Assembly: GCF_008629655.1 (NCBI RefSeq)
Contig: NZ_VWSG01000005.1
Coordinates: 124,001 to 188,000 of the forward strand
Reading direction: 5' to 3'
DNA from: Paenimyroides baculatum
Lineage (GTDB): Bacteria; Bacteroidota; Bacteroidia; Flavobacteriales; Flavobacteriaceae
DNA: 64,000 nt
This document shows positions 1 to 8,680 of this stretch, in pieces. Within the stretch, counting starts at the first letter, position 1. The number at the start of each line of letters is the position of its first letter. Under the pieces are notes generated by a model, which made no database searches, was not told the origin of the DNA, and saw nothing but the letters and a program-made list of their open reading frames with translations. A program made the position numbers and the translations under genes.

Positions 1-831
1 GTGCAACAAGCTATAAATTCGGTATTAAATCAAACCTATAAAAATATAGAATTAATCGTTATTAACAATGGAAGTTCAGACAATTCTCATGATGTTATTA
101 CAAAAATAGCAAATAAAAATCCATCGATAAAATATATCCAGTTTACCGAACTTGTTAGTTCTACAAAAGCTTTTAATTATGGATTTAAACAATGTAAAGG
201 AACTTATTTAATTGATCTTTCTGCAGATGATATTTTGCTGGAAAATTGTATTGAAAAACAGGTGAATTTCTTTACAAAGCAGACTGATAATGTAGGATTG
301 ATTTTTGGAAATGCTTTCAATATTAACGAATATGGCATGCGAACAAAACCGTATTTTGAAGTTGATAAACAAAATAAAGTAACCGATTTATTATTGCACA
401 AAACCAATTATTTAAGATTACTTTCAGGCGGAATAATAATGTGCTCAGTTGCTTCTATGATTACACGAAATCATTTTGAATTGTTGAAAGGATACAACGA
501 AGAATTATTTTTTGAAGACTTAGATTACTGGTTGCGACTTTCAAGATTGTATGAAATTAAATTTCTTGACGATTTTTTGGTCGAAAAAAGGTTTTTAGAG
601 AACTCATTGGGAAATCAGTTTCATAAAAACGATGAGTTTTCAAGAAAAATAAATAAATCAATTCGACAAATTTATAGCGAATCAATCTTAAGAAATAGAT
701 CAAACATAGAAAACCAAGCATTACTTAAAAGGATTCATTACAGCATGCAACAATGTTTAAAAAATAAACAGTGGGTAGAGTTTCTTAAATTTTCTTTAGT
801 TGAATTAAAATGTAGAATTCGATTATTTTAG
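1..831 (+). CDS. Family 2 glycosyltransferase, 5' end cut by window edge
   Basis: Sugar transferase of the GT-A fold, probably adding a residue to a surface polysaccharide at the cytoplasmic face of the inner membrane. The frame is open from base 1 and already reads QQAINSVLNQTYKNIELIVINNGSSDNS, which in GT2 enzymes normally lies about 15 residues after the start, so the true start is outside the window. The LSADDILLENC stretch is the usual metal-binding DXD-type region, and FFEDLDYWLRLSR is the conserved acceptor/catalytic ED-W motif. About 276 codons are present; families of this type run near 290-330. It converges on the ketoisomerase gene, with which it shares its last 9 bases. The sugar and acceptor cannot be told from the sequence. 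Confidence 0.85.
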   Translation: MQQAINSVLNQTYKNIELIVINNGSSDNSHDVITKIANKNPSIKYIQFTELVSSTKAFNYGFKQCKGTYLIDLSADDILLENCIEKQVNFFTKQTDNVGLIFGNAFNINEYGMRTKPYFEVDKQNKVTDLLLHKTNYLRLLSGGIIMCSVASMITRNHFELLKGYNEELFFEDLDYWLRLSRLYEIKFLDDFLVEKRFLENSLGNQFHKNDEFSRKINKSIRQIYSESILRNRSNIENQALLKRIHYSMQQCLKNKQWVEFLKFSLVELKCRIRLF

Positions 832-1212
832 ATAATTCTTGAAATCATTAAAATCACGTATGTAATCACTTTCATCAAATTCATCAGAAGAAACTACCAA
901 ACAAACCGATCCTGATGAAAAATTTCGCAACTCTCGCCAAGTGTTAATAGGAACATACAGACCTTCATTGGGTTTAAACAGATGATATACTTTTTCTTCG
1001 GTTAAATTATGTAAAACCACTTCAAAACTACCTGAAACAGCAATTATAAATTCCTGCTGATTTTTATGTGCATGTCCGCCACGTTCTGCTCCGCTTGGTA
1101 CATCGTACAAAAAATAAACACGGTTAATTTTAAAAGGAATGGTATTTCCTTGAATTACAGATAAATTTCCTCGAGGATCTTCAATTTTTGGTAGTGTAAT
1201 TATTTTGCTCAT
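823..1212 (-). CDS. fdtA: FdtA/WxcM-like dTDP-4-oxo-6-deoxyglucose 3,4-ketoisomerase (cupin)
   Basis: A 129-residue single-domain cupin. FdtA/QdtA enzymes isomerise dTDP-4-keto-6-deoxyglucose to the 3-keto sugar that an FdtB-type aminotransferase then aminates. The diagnostic features are DPRGNLSVIQ near residue 12, RVYFLYDVPSGAERGGHAHKNQQE in the middle (the His-rich active-site strand) and VCLVVSSDEFDESDYIRDF at the C-terminus, typical of the WxcM-like C-terminal domain. The length matches the family (about 130-140). It is the last gene of a minus-strand group with the flippase and glycosyltransferase, 11 bases after the flippase stop. A matching aminotransferase and acyltransferase lie 5 kb away on the same strand. 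The family is clear; whether the product is Fuc3N or Qui3N type is not. Confidence 0.85.
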   Translation of the reverse strand: MSKIITLPKIEDPRGNLSVIQGNTIPFKINRVYFLYDVPSGAERGGHAHKNQQEFIIAVSGSFEVVLHNLTEEKVYHLFKPNEGLYVPINTWRELRNFSSGSVCLVVSSDEFDESDYIRDFNDFKNYLK

Positions 1213-1223
1213 ACTATTTTTGG

Positions 1224-2702
1224 TTATTTATTTAGTACAGATTTTATTTTTCGTATTAATAATTCATTTAATAAATATTTATCTAGTTTGAAACCGCTAT
1301 AAATGATTGATAATATAAAAAACAGGACAGTAGATACACGGTAGGCTAATTCATTAAAATAAAAATAGCATAAAATAATTATTAAACATGAAATAATAGT
1401 AAAAAGTAAAAGTTTTTTGGATTGTTTATCTAAATTAAAACTATAATTAATCTTCGCAAAATAATAAGTATATATAGCAGATAAAATATAGTTTATTGTT
1501 ATAGCCAAACCTATTCCGTAGAGTCCAATGTATTTATAAAATACAATCGTGAATAATATGTTAAATATATCGCTTATTGAATTGATGTAAAAATATTGTT
1601 TAAAATTATTATGCGACAAAATGATATATCCTACAATATAATTAAAACCTCTAAAAAAAATTGAAACAAGACCAAAGATTAAAATCTCATATACTGGTAA
1701 AAAATTCACTGAAAACAATAATTTAATAAAAATATCACCTAAAAAATATAAAAGAAATATTGCAGGCATCAAAATTATTAAACACAATTCAAGCTGATTA
1801 TTTATTAATTTATTGATTTCAAATTTATTATCAGTTTTTAAAGACTGTGTCAATTTTGGAAAATAAAATTTATTAATCCCAATGAATAAAATCCCTACGT
1901 ACGAAACCATTAAAATATTACCTACATGATAATAACCTAAAACTACTCCTTCATCAATAGGTTTTAAATAATAACGGATTAATAAATAACCTGACAATCC
2001 AATACAAGTATTTAATGCCAATAAACTACCAGATTTTGTAAATCGTTTAAAGTTATTTTTTAATTCCTCTTTAGGAATTTTAACTGAACTTATATTGTAT
2101 TTTTTTGTACCTCGCCAAAAAAACATCATATTTATCACCGAAGTTAAAATCATTGATAAAATAATACCTTGAATATTGTACAAATAATAACAACTTATTA
2201 TAATAACAACATTTATAACGTTGGTAATAATATTCAATACAAGTAGCTTTTTAATTTCCTGTAAACCTTCTAAAATGATAGTTCTACTCTGAACAAAGCT
2301 TGTGCACACAAAATAAACTGCCAAACATACAAACCAAATAGAGTATTTATCTGTCCCAAAAGTTCCTCTACTTAAATAAGTGGAAAATAAAATTGAAATA
2401 ATTGCAGCTAAAAAACCTGTTGCAAGTGAAAATAGATTTATAAATTTAATAGAAGATTGTAATTCATTTGATAATTTATTAGAAGCAATCTCTCTAATAC
2501 CAGTAAAATTTAAACCAAAACTAGTCAAAGAGATTATTAATTGTGTAGTGTTTTCAACAAATCCAATTAAACCTACCCCAACAGGTCCTAAAAATTTACT
2601 CGCGAACATGTTCACAATTACACGAAGTAGAATTCTAATAAGCTCTACAATGCCAAATAGTCCAGTTGCTTTAAATAAAGATTTATAATTAGAATCACTC
2701 AT
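1224..2702 (-). CDS. Wzx-like polysaccharide flippase (MATE/MOP superfamily)
   Basis: A 492-residue integral membrane protein with about 12-14 hydrophobic segments spread over the whole length. This fits an O-antigen/exopolysaccharide unit translocase that moves lipid-linked repeat units across the inner membrane. The N-terminus (SLFKATGLFGIVELIRILLRVIVNMFASKFLGPVGVG) is typical of Polysacc_synt proteins. Its start codon overlaps the stop of the upstream glycosyltransferase in a TAATG arrangement at 2700-2704, implying translational coupling. The gene is strikingly AT-rich, as is common in laterally exchanged glycan clusters. Assignment rests on topology and context, not on a catalytic motif. 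Confidence 0.85.
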   Translation of the reverse strand: MSDSNYKSLFKATGLFGIVELIRILLRVIVNMFASKFLGPVGVGLIGFVENTTQLIISLTSFGLNFTGIREIASNKLSNELQSSIKFINLFSLATGFLAAIISILFSTYLSRGTFGTDKYSIWFVCLAVYFVCTSFVQSRTIILEGLQEIKKLLVLNIITNVINVVIIISCYYLYNIQGIILSMILTSVINMMFFWRGTKKYNISSVKIPKEELKNNFKRFTKSGSLLALNTCIGLSGYLLIRYYLKPIDEGVVLGYYHVGNILMVSYVGILFIGINKFYFPKLTQSLKTDNKFEINKLINNQLELCLIILMPAIFLLYFLGDIFIKLLFSVNFLPVYEILIFGLVSIFFRGFNYIVGYIILSHNNFKQYFYINSISDIFNILFTIVFYKYIGLYGIGLAITINYILSAIYTYYFAKINYSFNLDKQSKKLLLFTIISCLIIILCYFYFNELAYRVSTVLFFILSIIYSGFKLDKYLLNELLIRKIKSVLNK

Positions 2703-3697
2703 TATATTTCACTTCCAATTTTTTTATATGATAACCTAAATGCTTCATACCATGTTTCCCAGGTAGAATATAAACTTTTATTTTTAGTAATCTTTAAAAG
2801 ACTCTTACTAATCCAATCAGTAGAAATATCTGAATTAAAATCATCTATTTTGTAGGTATTCCCATTTAACCATTCCTCATTTAATATTTCATTAATTTTG
2901 AAAATATCAATAGTTATTCCTAAATTTTCTTTTGATATTAATGTAGCAGTGGTTTTCAACGTGGTTTTTAAAATTTCTTTTTTAAAATTTCCAATATTAG
3001 TATCAATTTTACTTTTTAAAAGTTGGCTGATTTGTTTTAATTCATCAACATTATCTTGGCTAGATTTCCAACAAGTTTCATAATATCTTTTTGAAAAAAC
3101 GCCCCCAGCAACCATGTATAAACGGTAATATTTTAAAAGTTCTAATTTATGATTGAACAATTTAATAACTAAACTACCTAATTTAAATTTGTTTGTTCTA
3201 AAAATGGCATCAAACAAAAAAGGGTTTTTAGTCAGAACTTTTGGTTGAACAATATTAAAAAATGCTGTTTTTTGAATGATATTATCAGAAATCAGCTTTG
3301 TATTTTTTAACCATAAAAATTTAATCATGTCCATTTTTAAATCATAAATCTCTTTTGTGAAATCTTTATAATTTACTGGTTGAGTAAACCACATATCGTC
3401 TTCTAAAAGAATAAAATATTCTGATCCTTTTAAAACTTCATCGCGCCAAAAATCGGCAGGAATAACTTTTTTAGGTACTTTAATTAAAGAAATATCTTTA
3501 CTTTTCTGTTCGTAATAAGGTGATTTTATAATTTGAATATCAGGAAATAATTCAACAATTTTATCTAAATATTTTTGCGGAGTACCATCGTCTAAAACAA
3601 TAATTCTTCCATCAAAACCATTTAAATAATAATAGATACTTGCTATTGTTCTGTGCAATAAATAGGCACGATTAAACGATTTTATATAAATGTCCAT
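2702..3697 (-). CDS. Putative glycosyltransferase (GT-A-like)
   Basis: A 331-residue soluble protein beginning MDIYIKSFNRAYLLHRTI, followed by IIVLDDGTPQKYLDKI, a GT-A nucleotide-sugar binding start. EYFILLEDDMWFTQP around residue 95 supplies an acidic DD motif at the expected spacing for metal binding. The rest is poorly conserved and I recognise no named subfamily. It probably transfers a sugar during surface glycan assembly. It is the first gene of the three-gene unit glycosyltransferase-flippase-ketoisomerase and is coupled to the flippase by a one-base overlap. Glycosyltransferase fold is likely; specificity is unknown. Confidence 0.7.
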   Translation of the reverse strand: MDIYIKSFNRAYLLHRTIASIYYYLNGFDGRIIVLDDGTPQKYLDKIVELFPDIQIIKSPYYEQKSKDISLIKVPKKVIPADFWRDEVLKGSEYFILLEDDMWFTQPVNYKDFTKEIYDLKMDMIKFLWLKNTKLISDNIIQKTAFFNIVQPKVLTKNPFLFDAIFRTNKFKLGSLVIKLFNHKLELLKYYRLYMVAGGVFSKRYYETCWKSSQDNVDELKQISQLLKSKIDTNIGNFKKEILKTTLKTTATLISKENLGITIDIFKINEILNEEWLNGNTYKIDDFNSDISTDWISKSLLKITKNKSLYSTWETWYEAFRLSYKKIGSEI

Positions 3698-3720
3698 TTA
3701 ATGTGAATTTTTCTTGATTT

Positions 3721-3728
3721 CAAACCTA
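3721..3728 (-). promoter_or_regulatory. Candidate -7 promoter element for the glycosyltransferase/flippase/fdtA unit
   Basis: Minus strand reads TAGGTTTG, matching the Bacteroidota TAnnTTTG consensus, 24 bases before the ATG at 3697. No good TTG element is seen at the usual distance, so this is a weak call. Confidence 0.35.
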
Positions 3729-3773
3729 ATTTTTTTAGTTATAAAATATTGATGTTCAAAATTACTAAAAAAA

Positions 3774-3804
3774 AAAGAGTGGTATTACCACTCTTTTTTC
3801 ATTT
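3774..3804 (-). terminator. Intrinsic terminator after the T9SS protein gene
   Basis: A perfect GAGTGG/CCACTC stem with a TATTA loop is flanked by A and T runs on both sides. It ends the minus-strand transcript of the surface-protein genes and separates them from the glycosyltransferase unit. Confidence 0.85.
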
Positions 3805-3813
3805 CTAAATTAT

Positions 3814-5559
3814 TTATTTTTTTATTAATTTGAAACTTTTTTCAAGTCCTTGATTAGAAGAGACTTTAAGAACATATATACCCGAAGATAATTCGTTTAA
3901 TCTTAATTGTTCAGTATTTCCTCCATTAAATCTATAATCTTTTACTTTTTTACCATGTATATCATAAACAACTAAAGTAAAATTAGTATCCTTGTTATAG
4001 TTACTTAAATCTAAATTAACAAATTCTGAAAATGGATTAGGATAAACTTTAATATCATCAGTCATTTTAATTATTAGCTCATCTTTACTAGTGCTTTCAT
4101 TGTTAGATGTTTTATTAAAAGGTTTTGGTAAAGGTGAAGTACAATCATCTATTTTAAAAACAACGTTTGACCCTGATTTTATGCTAAAACCTTTTGAGAG
4201 TACAATACTGTTTCCTGCTTGGTAGTAACCTTTAGATGATGAATTCATTGTATGATTTAATACAATACCATTAATTGCTGATTTATTAACTTCACTATTA
4301 ATTATTGATATATTAGATGAATATATATCTTCAACACAATTATAATCTGGAACAAGTTCAGGAATTGTTCCTAATTTTTTATGCAAAAGATAACTTTGAT
4401 CCCTTGTGTAAACTATATTATTTAATAATGAAGTATAATTTGAGTTTATATTCATCCCTAATAAATCATTTGAATTATCAATTTTATATATTTTATCAGA
4501 ACTATAAGTATTTCCACTTACCGACAAATTTGTAAAATAGATATTTCCATCCGTGGCACGTTGCAAATTATCCTTTTCTATTGCAGATGGGTCATATAAT
4601 GTGGTTTCAGGATATGCTATATTTGCAAGATTCCTAACAACAATATTTCCACCTATTAGATTGTTGCTTTGTTTACCCATCAGTATATATAACAATGCTG
4701 AATTTGACGAAAATTCAAAATCTTTAATACGTGTTGATGAAGTTTTAATTAAATTAATATTTGTCACTTTCCCAGTAATATTATCAAAATCAGCAATATA
4801 CAAATTCCATATATTACTATCATTTCCATACAACACCCCTAAAGTAGAACCGTCTGGACTTATTTTCAACATTGAATGTGAGAAAATAGACTGTGGCATA
4901 TTACTAATAGATGTATTACTTACAATGTTAAATTGAGGATAACCTTGAATATATCCATTAAATTTAAAGGTTTCTATAATTCCATTACTAGTACTTACCA
5001 CTTGAAAAAATTCATTACTATTAGCTTTTTTTAATGTAGCCAGACCAGAAAAACCTATATTATTTTGTAAACCTCCTAAGCTTGTACTGCTTGCTTTAAT
5101 ATTTCCTAATGGAAAAGCTGGGTCATTAAAATCTAATACCCAAACTGAATAAATATGAAATTCAGGAATATCACCTAAAAGTACTTGCGATCCCATAGTA
5201 GTAACAAAATACTCACCCGGAATCCCTGGATTAGGTGTAATTATTGCATTCTGTAAAGCAGAATAAGTATTCTTTAACTCAAGGCTGCCATAATAATTAT
5301 AATTTGGGGAAATTATTCCTCCATTTTTATCATAAAATTTATCATCATTACCTAGGTAAAAAAGTAAATCACCATTTTCGTCACTAACAATAGTGCGAGA
5401 ACCTGCAGGTGTTATTCCATTTGGAGGCAATGATACACTTAAACTACCATTATTAAATTTTACTAAATTATTACCAAGAATCCAATTATCATTTATAGAC
5501 TGGGCATTACAATAATAGTTAGAGGCTATAATTGTAAAATACAAAATTATTTTTTTCAT
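3814..5559 (-). CDS. Secreted T9SS type A sorting-domain protein
   Basis: A 581-residue exported protein. Residues 1-19 form a signal peptide (hydrophobic, ending CNAQS). Residues about 505-581 form a type A T9SS C-terminal domain: VYPNPFSEFVNLDL, then VVYDIHGKKVKDY and LSSGIYVLKV, ending SFKLIKK. The type IX system uses this domain to export the protein across the outer membrane and anchor it or release it. The central 450 residues look like repeated beta strands (many SPDGSTLGVLYG- and ENGDLLFYLG-like turns), resembling a propeller-type repeat, with a stretch before the tail typical of flavobacterial adhesin-like proteins. No enzyme motif is visible. It lies 9 bases behind another secreted protein gene. 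Confidence 0.85.
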   Translation of the reverse strand: MKKIILYFTIIASNYYCNAQSINDNWILGNNLVKFNNGSLSVSLPPNGITPAGSRTIVSDENGDLLFYLGNDDKFYDKNGGIISPNYNYYGSLELKNTYSALQNAIITPNPGIPGEYFVTTMGSQVLLGDIPEFHIYSVWVLDFNDPAFPLGNIKASSTSLGGLQNNIGFSGLATLKKANSNEFFQVVSTSNGIIETFKFNGYIQGYPQFNIVSNTSISNMPQSIFSHSMLKISPDGSTLGVLYGNDSNIWNLYIADFDNITGKVTNINLIKTSSTRIKDFEFSSNSALLYILMGKQSNNLIGGNIVVRNLANIAYPETTLYDPSAIEKDNLQRATDGNIYFTNLSVSGNTYSSDKIYKIDNSNDLLGMNINSNYTSLLNNIVYTRDQSYLLHKKLGTIPELVPDYNCVEDIYSSNISIINSEVNKSAINGIVLNHTMNSSSKGYYQAGNSIVLSKGFSIKSGSNVVFKIDDCTSPLPKPFNKTSNNESTSKDELIIKMTDDIKVYPNPFSEFVNLDLSNYNKDTNFTLVVYDIHGKKVKDYRFNGGNTEQLRLNELSSGIYVLKVSSNQGLEKSFKLIKK

Positions 5560-5568
5560 AAAGTTGAA

Positions 5569-6459
5569 TTATTTATTATTTTGTAATTCCTCAAATCTTT
5601 TTTTCAAGTTTTCGATCTCTTTGTTTTGCTGTATTAAATACAAAGTTAACTCTTCAATTTTCTCTTGCTGAATTTTAGTAATTTCGCCTAATGGCAATCC
5701 TTTTTCTTCAATTTCTTTAGCTGAAGGAAAATTTTGCAAACGGTTATTTTCTTGAATAAATTTTTCAACTTCATTTAAAGGAGTTAAAACATAATCATCT
5801 GCAAATACATAATCAGCCCAAGTATTGTAAACTTTAATTTCTTCTGCTCTTACTTTACCTTTTACAGCCAATCTGTAAATATCTGAACCATCAACAAAAT
5901 TACTTGTTCCAATACCTAAATAAGAATCAGCTTTAGGCAGAGTTAAATAAGCACTATTTCCATCTTCGTTGAAATGTAGCATTGCTTCCTGCTGCTTACT
6001 AAAAAGTTGAAATCTACCGTTACCACCTGTAATAGCATCATAATTAAATCTTGCCATATTATTTCTATCTTCAATAGCAAAATAGGCCCAAGCAGTAGTT
6101 CTTAAATTTGATGTAGGATAATCAATAAACCTTAAACTACCATAACCATCTGCAAGCACAGGTCCAGCAGATAAAACCATACTTTTTGCTGAATTATCAG
6201 CTCCATTAATAAAAGTTTGATTGTTAGAAAGTCCTCCTACAACTATTTGGTTTGTATTTGTTTTACCTTCTACTCTTAGATTTCCATTCTTAACATGAAG
6301 TTTTTCAGAGGGTGCATTTGTTCCTATTCCAATATTTGTATTAAGTGTGAAAGAATTTGGTTGGATTTGACTAGCTCCTCCAGAGCCTGAATAAATTTGT
6401 GCAGTTGAATTAATAGAAATTCCTAACAAGATAAGTAATGGTAATTTTTGTGTTTTCAT
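5569..6459 (-). CDS. Secreted surface protein with beta-helical N-terminus and C-terminal coiled coil
   Basis: A 296-residue protein with a signal peptide (MKTQKLPLLILLGISINSTAQ). It carries the NIGIGTNAPSEKLHVKNGNLRVEG motif seen in Bacteroidota 'tail-fibre-like' surface proteins. The C-terminal 60 residues are charged and heptad-like (EEKGLPLGEITKIQQEKIEELTLYLIQQNKEIENLKKRFEELQ), predicting an oligomerising coiled coil. There is no T9SS tail, unlike the gene 9 bases downstream, so the two may form a secreted pair. The Bacteroidota GIGT family is broad and its function mostly unknown; a phage tail origin is not implied here because no phage genes flank it. Confidence 0.7.
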   Translation of the reverse strand: MKTQKLPLLILLGISINSTAQIYSGSGGASQIQPNSFTLNTNIGIGTNAPSEKLHVKNGNLRVEGKTNTNQIVVGGLSNNQTFINGADNSAKSMVLSAGPVLADGYGSLRFIDYPTSNLRTTAWAYFAIEDRNNMARFNYDAITGGNGRFQLFSKQQEAMLHFNEDGNSAYLTLPKADSYLGIGTSNFVDGSDIYRLAVKGKVRAEEIKVYNTWADYVFADDYVLTPLNEVEKFIQENNRLQNFPSAKEIEEKGLPLGEITKIQQEKIEELTLYLIQQNKEIENLKKRFEELQNNK

Positions 6460-6514
6460 GTGTTAATTTATTTTAAATTTCATGCAATTTAGTAAAAATT
6501 AACATAATTAAAAA

Positions 6515-7612
6515 TTAAAACCCATTTATTTTTTCAATGATAAAATCTTGTTCATCTACAGTTAACGACGGATTTAATGGAATACTTACAATTTGCTGAT
6601 GAATTAATTCGGATATAGGAAATTGCAATCCATTAAATTCCTGCATAGCTTCCTGTTTGTGCGGCGGAATTGGATAATGAATTAACGTTTGAATGTCGTG
6701 CTGCAACAAATAATTTTGAAAATCTGCCCTATTTTCAACCCTTACCGGAAAAATATGAAAAACATGTGCTTCAAAATCGGCTACAAAAGGCATAGCAATT
6801 AGCGGATTTGTAATTTCTGAAAGATATCTTTTTGCTATTCCTTGCCGTGTTTTATTGTCGAAATCCAAATCAGGCAATTTCAAACGCAGAAAAGCCGCCT
6901 GTAATTCATCTAATCTTGAATTAATTCCTTTGTAAATATTGTGGTATTTTAATTCAGAACCATAATTACGTAAACTGCGAATACAGTTTGCTAACTTGGT
7001 ATTATTCGTTGTAACAGCGCCGCCATCGCCAATACATCCTAGATTTTTTCCCGGATAAAAACTAAATCCAGCAGAATCGCCAATTGATCCCGCTTTCATA
7101 TTATCAGCTGTTGCTCCGTGTGCCTGCGCAGCATCTTCAATAAACAATAAACCGAAATCTTTACAAAAAGTCTTAATTTTCAACGCATCGTTCACTTGTC
7201 CGTACAAATGCACCATTAAAACCGCTTTTGTGTGTTGTGTAACTTGCTGCTGTAAAACATCTAACGTTAAATTGTAGTTCAGTAAATTTGTGTCGACTAA
7301 CTTTGGAGTTAAACCTGCATTAATAATTGATAAAATACTGGCTATATAAGTGTTTGCAGGCACAATAACTTCATCACCTTCCTTTAAAATACCTAATTCT
7401 AAATACGCTTTAAAAATTAAAACCAACGCATCCAGTCCATTTCCAACGCCTATACAATGCGAAACATTGCAGTAATCGGCAAATTCTTCCTCGAACTTCA
7501 ACACTTCGTCACCTAAAATGTAATGTCCCTTATTAAAAAACAGTTTCGTTTTCTCAAGAAAAGCATCTTGATAAGGCTCATTCAATTTTTTTAAATTTAA
7601 ATACGGAATCAT
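6515..7612 (-). CDS. fdtB: DegT/DnrJ/EryC1 sugar aminotransferase, FdtB-like
   Basis: A PLP-dependent enzyme of 365 residues that aminates a nucleotide-linked keto-sugar. Visible are the PLP phosphate and ring region (GVGNGLDAL near residue 56; PANTYIAS near 85), [10 protein letters not shown] with the cofactor-contacting Asp at 160, and SFYPGKNLG with Lys189 as Schiff-base lysine. GDGGAV and [16 protein letters not shown] follow as in DegT proteins. The length is normal. It overlaps the upstream acyltransferase by 4 bases (ATGA). With the FdtA-like ketoisomerase at 823-1212 it fits 3-amino-3,6-dideoxyhexose synthesis; that exact substrate is inferred from context. Confidence 0.85.
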   Translation of the reverse strand: MIPYLNLKKLNEPYQDAFLEKTKLFFNKGHYILGDEVLKFEEEFADYCNVSHCIGVGNGLDALVLIFKAYLELGILKEGDEVIVPANTYIASILSIINAGLTPKLVDTNLLNYNLTLDVLQQQVTQHTKAVLMVHLYGQVNDALKIKTFCKDFGLLFIEDAAQAHGATADNMKAGSIGDSAGFSFYPGKNLGCIGDGGAVTTNNTKLANCIRSLRNYGSELKYHNIYKGINSRLDELQAAFLRLKLPDLDFDNKTRQGIAKRYLSEITNPLIAMPFVADFEAHVFHIFPVRVENRADFQNYLLQHDIQTLIHYPIPPHKQEAMQEFNGLQFPISELIHQQIVSIPLNPSLTVDEQDFIIEKINGF

Positions 7613-8568
7613 ATTTTTGGTTGGTTAATTTTAAACGTGTAAGTTGGAAATACAATTGTTCGCGCACCAAACTGCTCTTTCCATGCCAACAGATTAGAAT
7701 TTTCGGCAGTTGATAAATCTTCAGACGATGTTCCGAAATCAAAATAATTGGTCTTTAAATTTTTAATGATTTCATAATGAAGCAAATCTAAACCGCCTAA
7801 TTTATTATAGCTTGATTTACTTGCGATGTATTGCGATTTTACAAAATTTTTATTGTTGAATAAAATGGTTCCTGCAATCATTTCGTCATTTAAAAAAGAC
7901 GCGTATAATTCAATTTCATCAGGAAAACGCTCTTTTAAGTAAATTATTTCATCTAACGAATGAATTGGTTTTTTACTAAAGCGTTCTTCTAATCTTGGTA
8001 GTAACAAATCATTCCAAAAAGTTTTAAAATCGTTTGATTTTCTTATTTCGATTCCTTTCTTCTGCGCATTTTTTGCATTTCGAACAACAGATTTAGAAAA
8101 AACAATTTCTTTTCTGTTGTAAATAACCGATCCTATATTCATTTCTACAGAACCACCGTAAAACTGATGTAAAAACGTCAATTCGTCATTTCCTGCTTCA
8201 CAATAGATTGATGGTATTGTTTTAATGATCAATTCTGTAAAATTTTGATCCCTTAAAAAATCAATCAATGCAGTAAAAATATCTTTATATAAAGCAAATT
8301 TACATTCCTTTTTAACAATCAAACCACCATACGTCAATCCTTTATGACTGTAACAAATAGTATCGATCTTACAAGCCGGCAGCAAAGCAACCAATTCGTT
8401 ATCTGAAAAGAACATAAGTGAAAAATCATCAAATCGGTCGCTGTGATATTCCATAAAATCACGCTGAAACAAAAAAGTGCCATTTTTTGCTTCGCTTACA
8501 AAACTATCCCAGTTGTTTTTTAACTGATTTTCGTACCTGATAACTTTAATAGAATGCTTCTTAACCAT
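7609..8568 (-). CDS. FemAB/GNAT-superfamily acyltransferase, likely sugar N-acyltransferase
   Basis: A 319-residue protein of the FemAB-like double-GNAT type. The N-half has [17 protein letters not shown] and LLPACKI; the C-half has [34 protein letters not shown] and a final FDFGTSSED motif, all typical of Acetyltransf_6/BioF2-like proteins. I start at the ATG at 8568 (MVKKHS) rather than 8589, because the extra residues are atypical and fall in the leader. Coupled to the aminotransferase, it probably acylates the new amino group of the 3-amino sugar. This differs from the left-handed beta-helix FdtC enzymes and could give an unusual acyl group. The acyl donor cannot be read from sequence. 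Confidence 0.7.
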   Translation of the reverse strand: MVKKHSIKVIRYENQLKNNWDSFVSEAKNGTFLFQRDFMEYHSDRFDDFSLMFFSDNELVALLPACKIDTICYSHKGLTYGGLIVKKECKFALYKDIFTALIDFLRDQNFTELIIKTIPSIYCEAGNDELTFLHQFYGGSVEMNIGSVIYNRKEIVFSKSVVRNAKNAQKKGIEIRKSNDFKTFWNDLLLPRLEERFSKKPIHSLDEIIYLKERFPDEIELYASFLNDEMIAGTILFNNKNFVKSQYIASKSSYNKLGGLDLLHYEIIKNLKTNYFDFGTSSEDLSTAENSNLLAWKEQFGARTIVFPTYTFKINQPKI

Positions 8569-8625
8569 TACAACAACGAAATAAAACAAAAACTATAACA
8601 TTTCATAATGAAAGCGTACTATTTT

Positions 8626-8658
8626 TTGTTAACGTAAAATAATTCTTTAGTATATTTG
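8626..8658 (+). promoter_or_regulatory. Promoter of the thrS-infC-rpmI-rplT operon
   Basis: TTG at 8626-8628, a 22-base spacer, then TATATTTG at 8651-8658: a close match to the Bacteroidota -33/-7 consensus. It lies 22 bases before the thrS ATG at 8681. Confidence 0.7.
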
Positions 8659-8680
8659 CGTGATAAATTTCAATAGTAAG

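Noticed and set aside
5569..6459. Prophage tail-fibre gene
   Set aside because: The GIGT-type N-terminus looks tail-fibre-like, but there is a signal peptide and no phage structural, lysis or integrase gene in the window.
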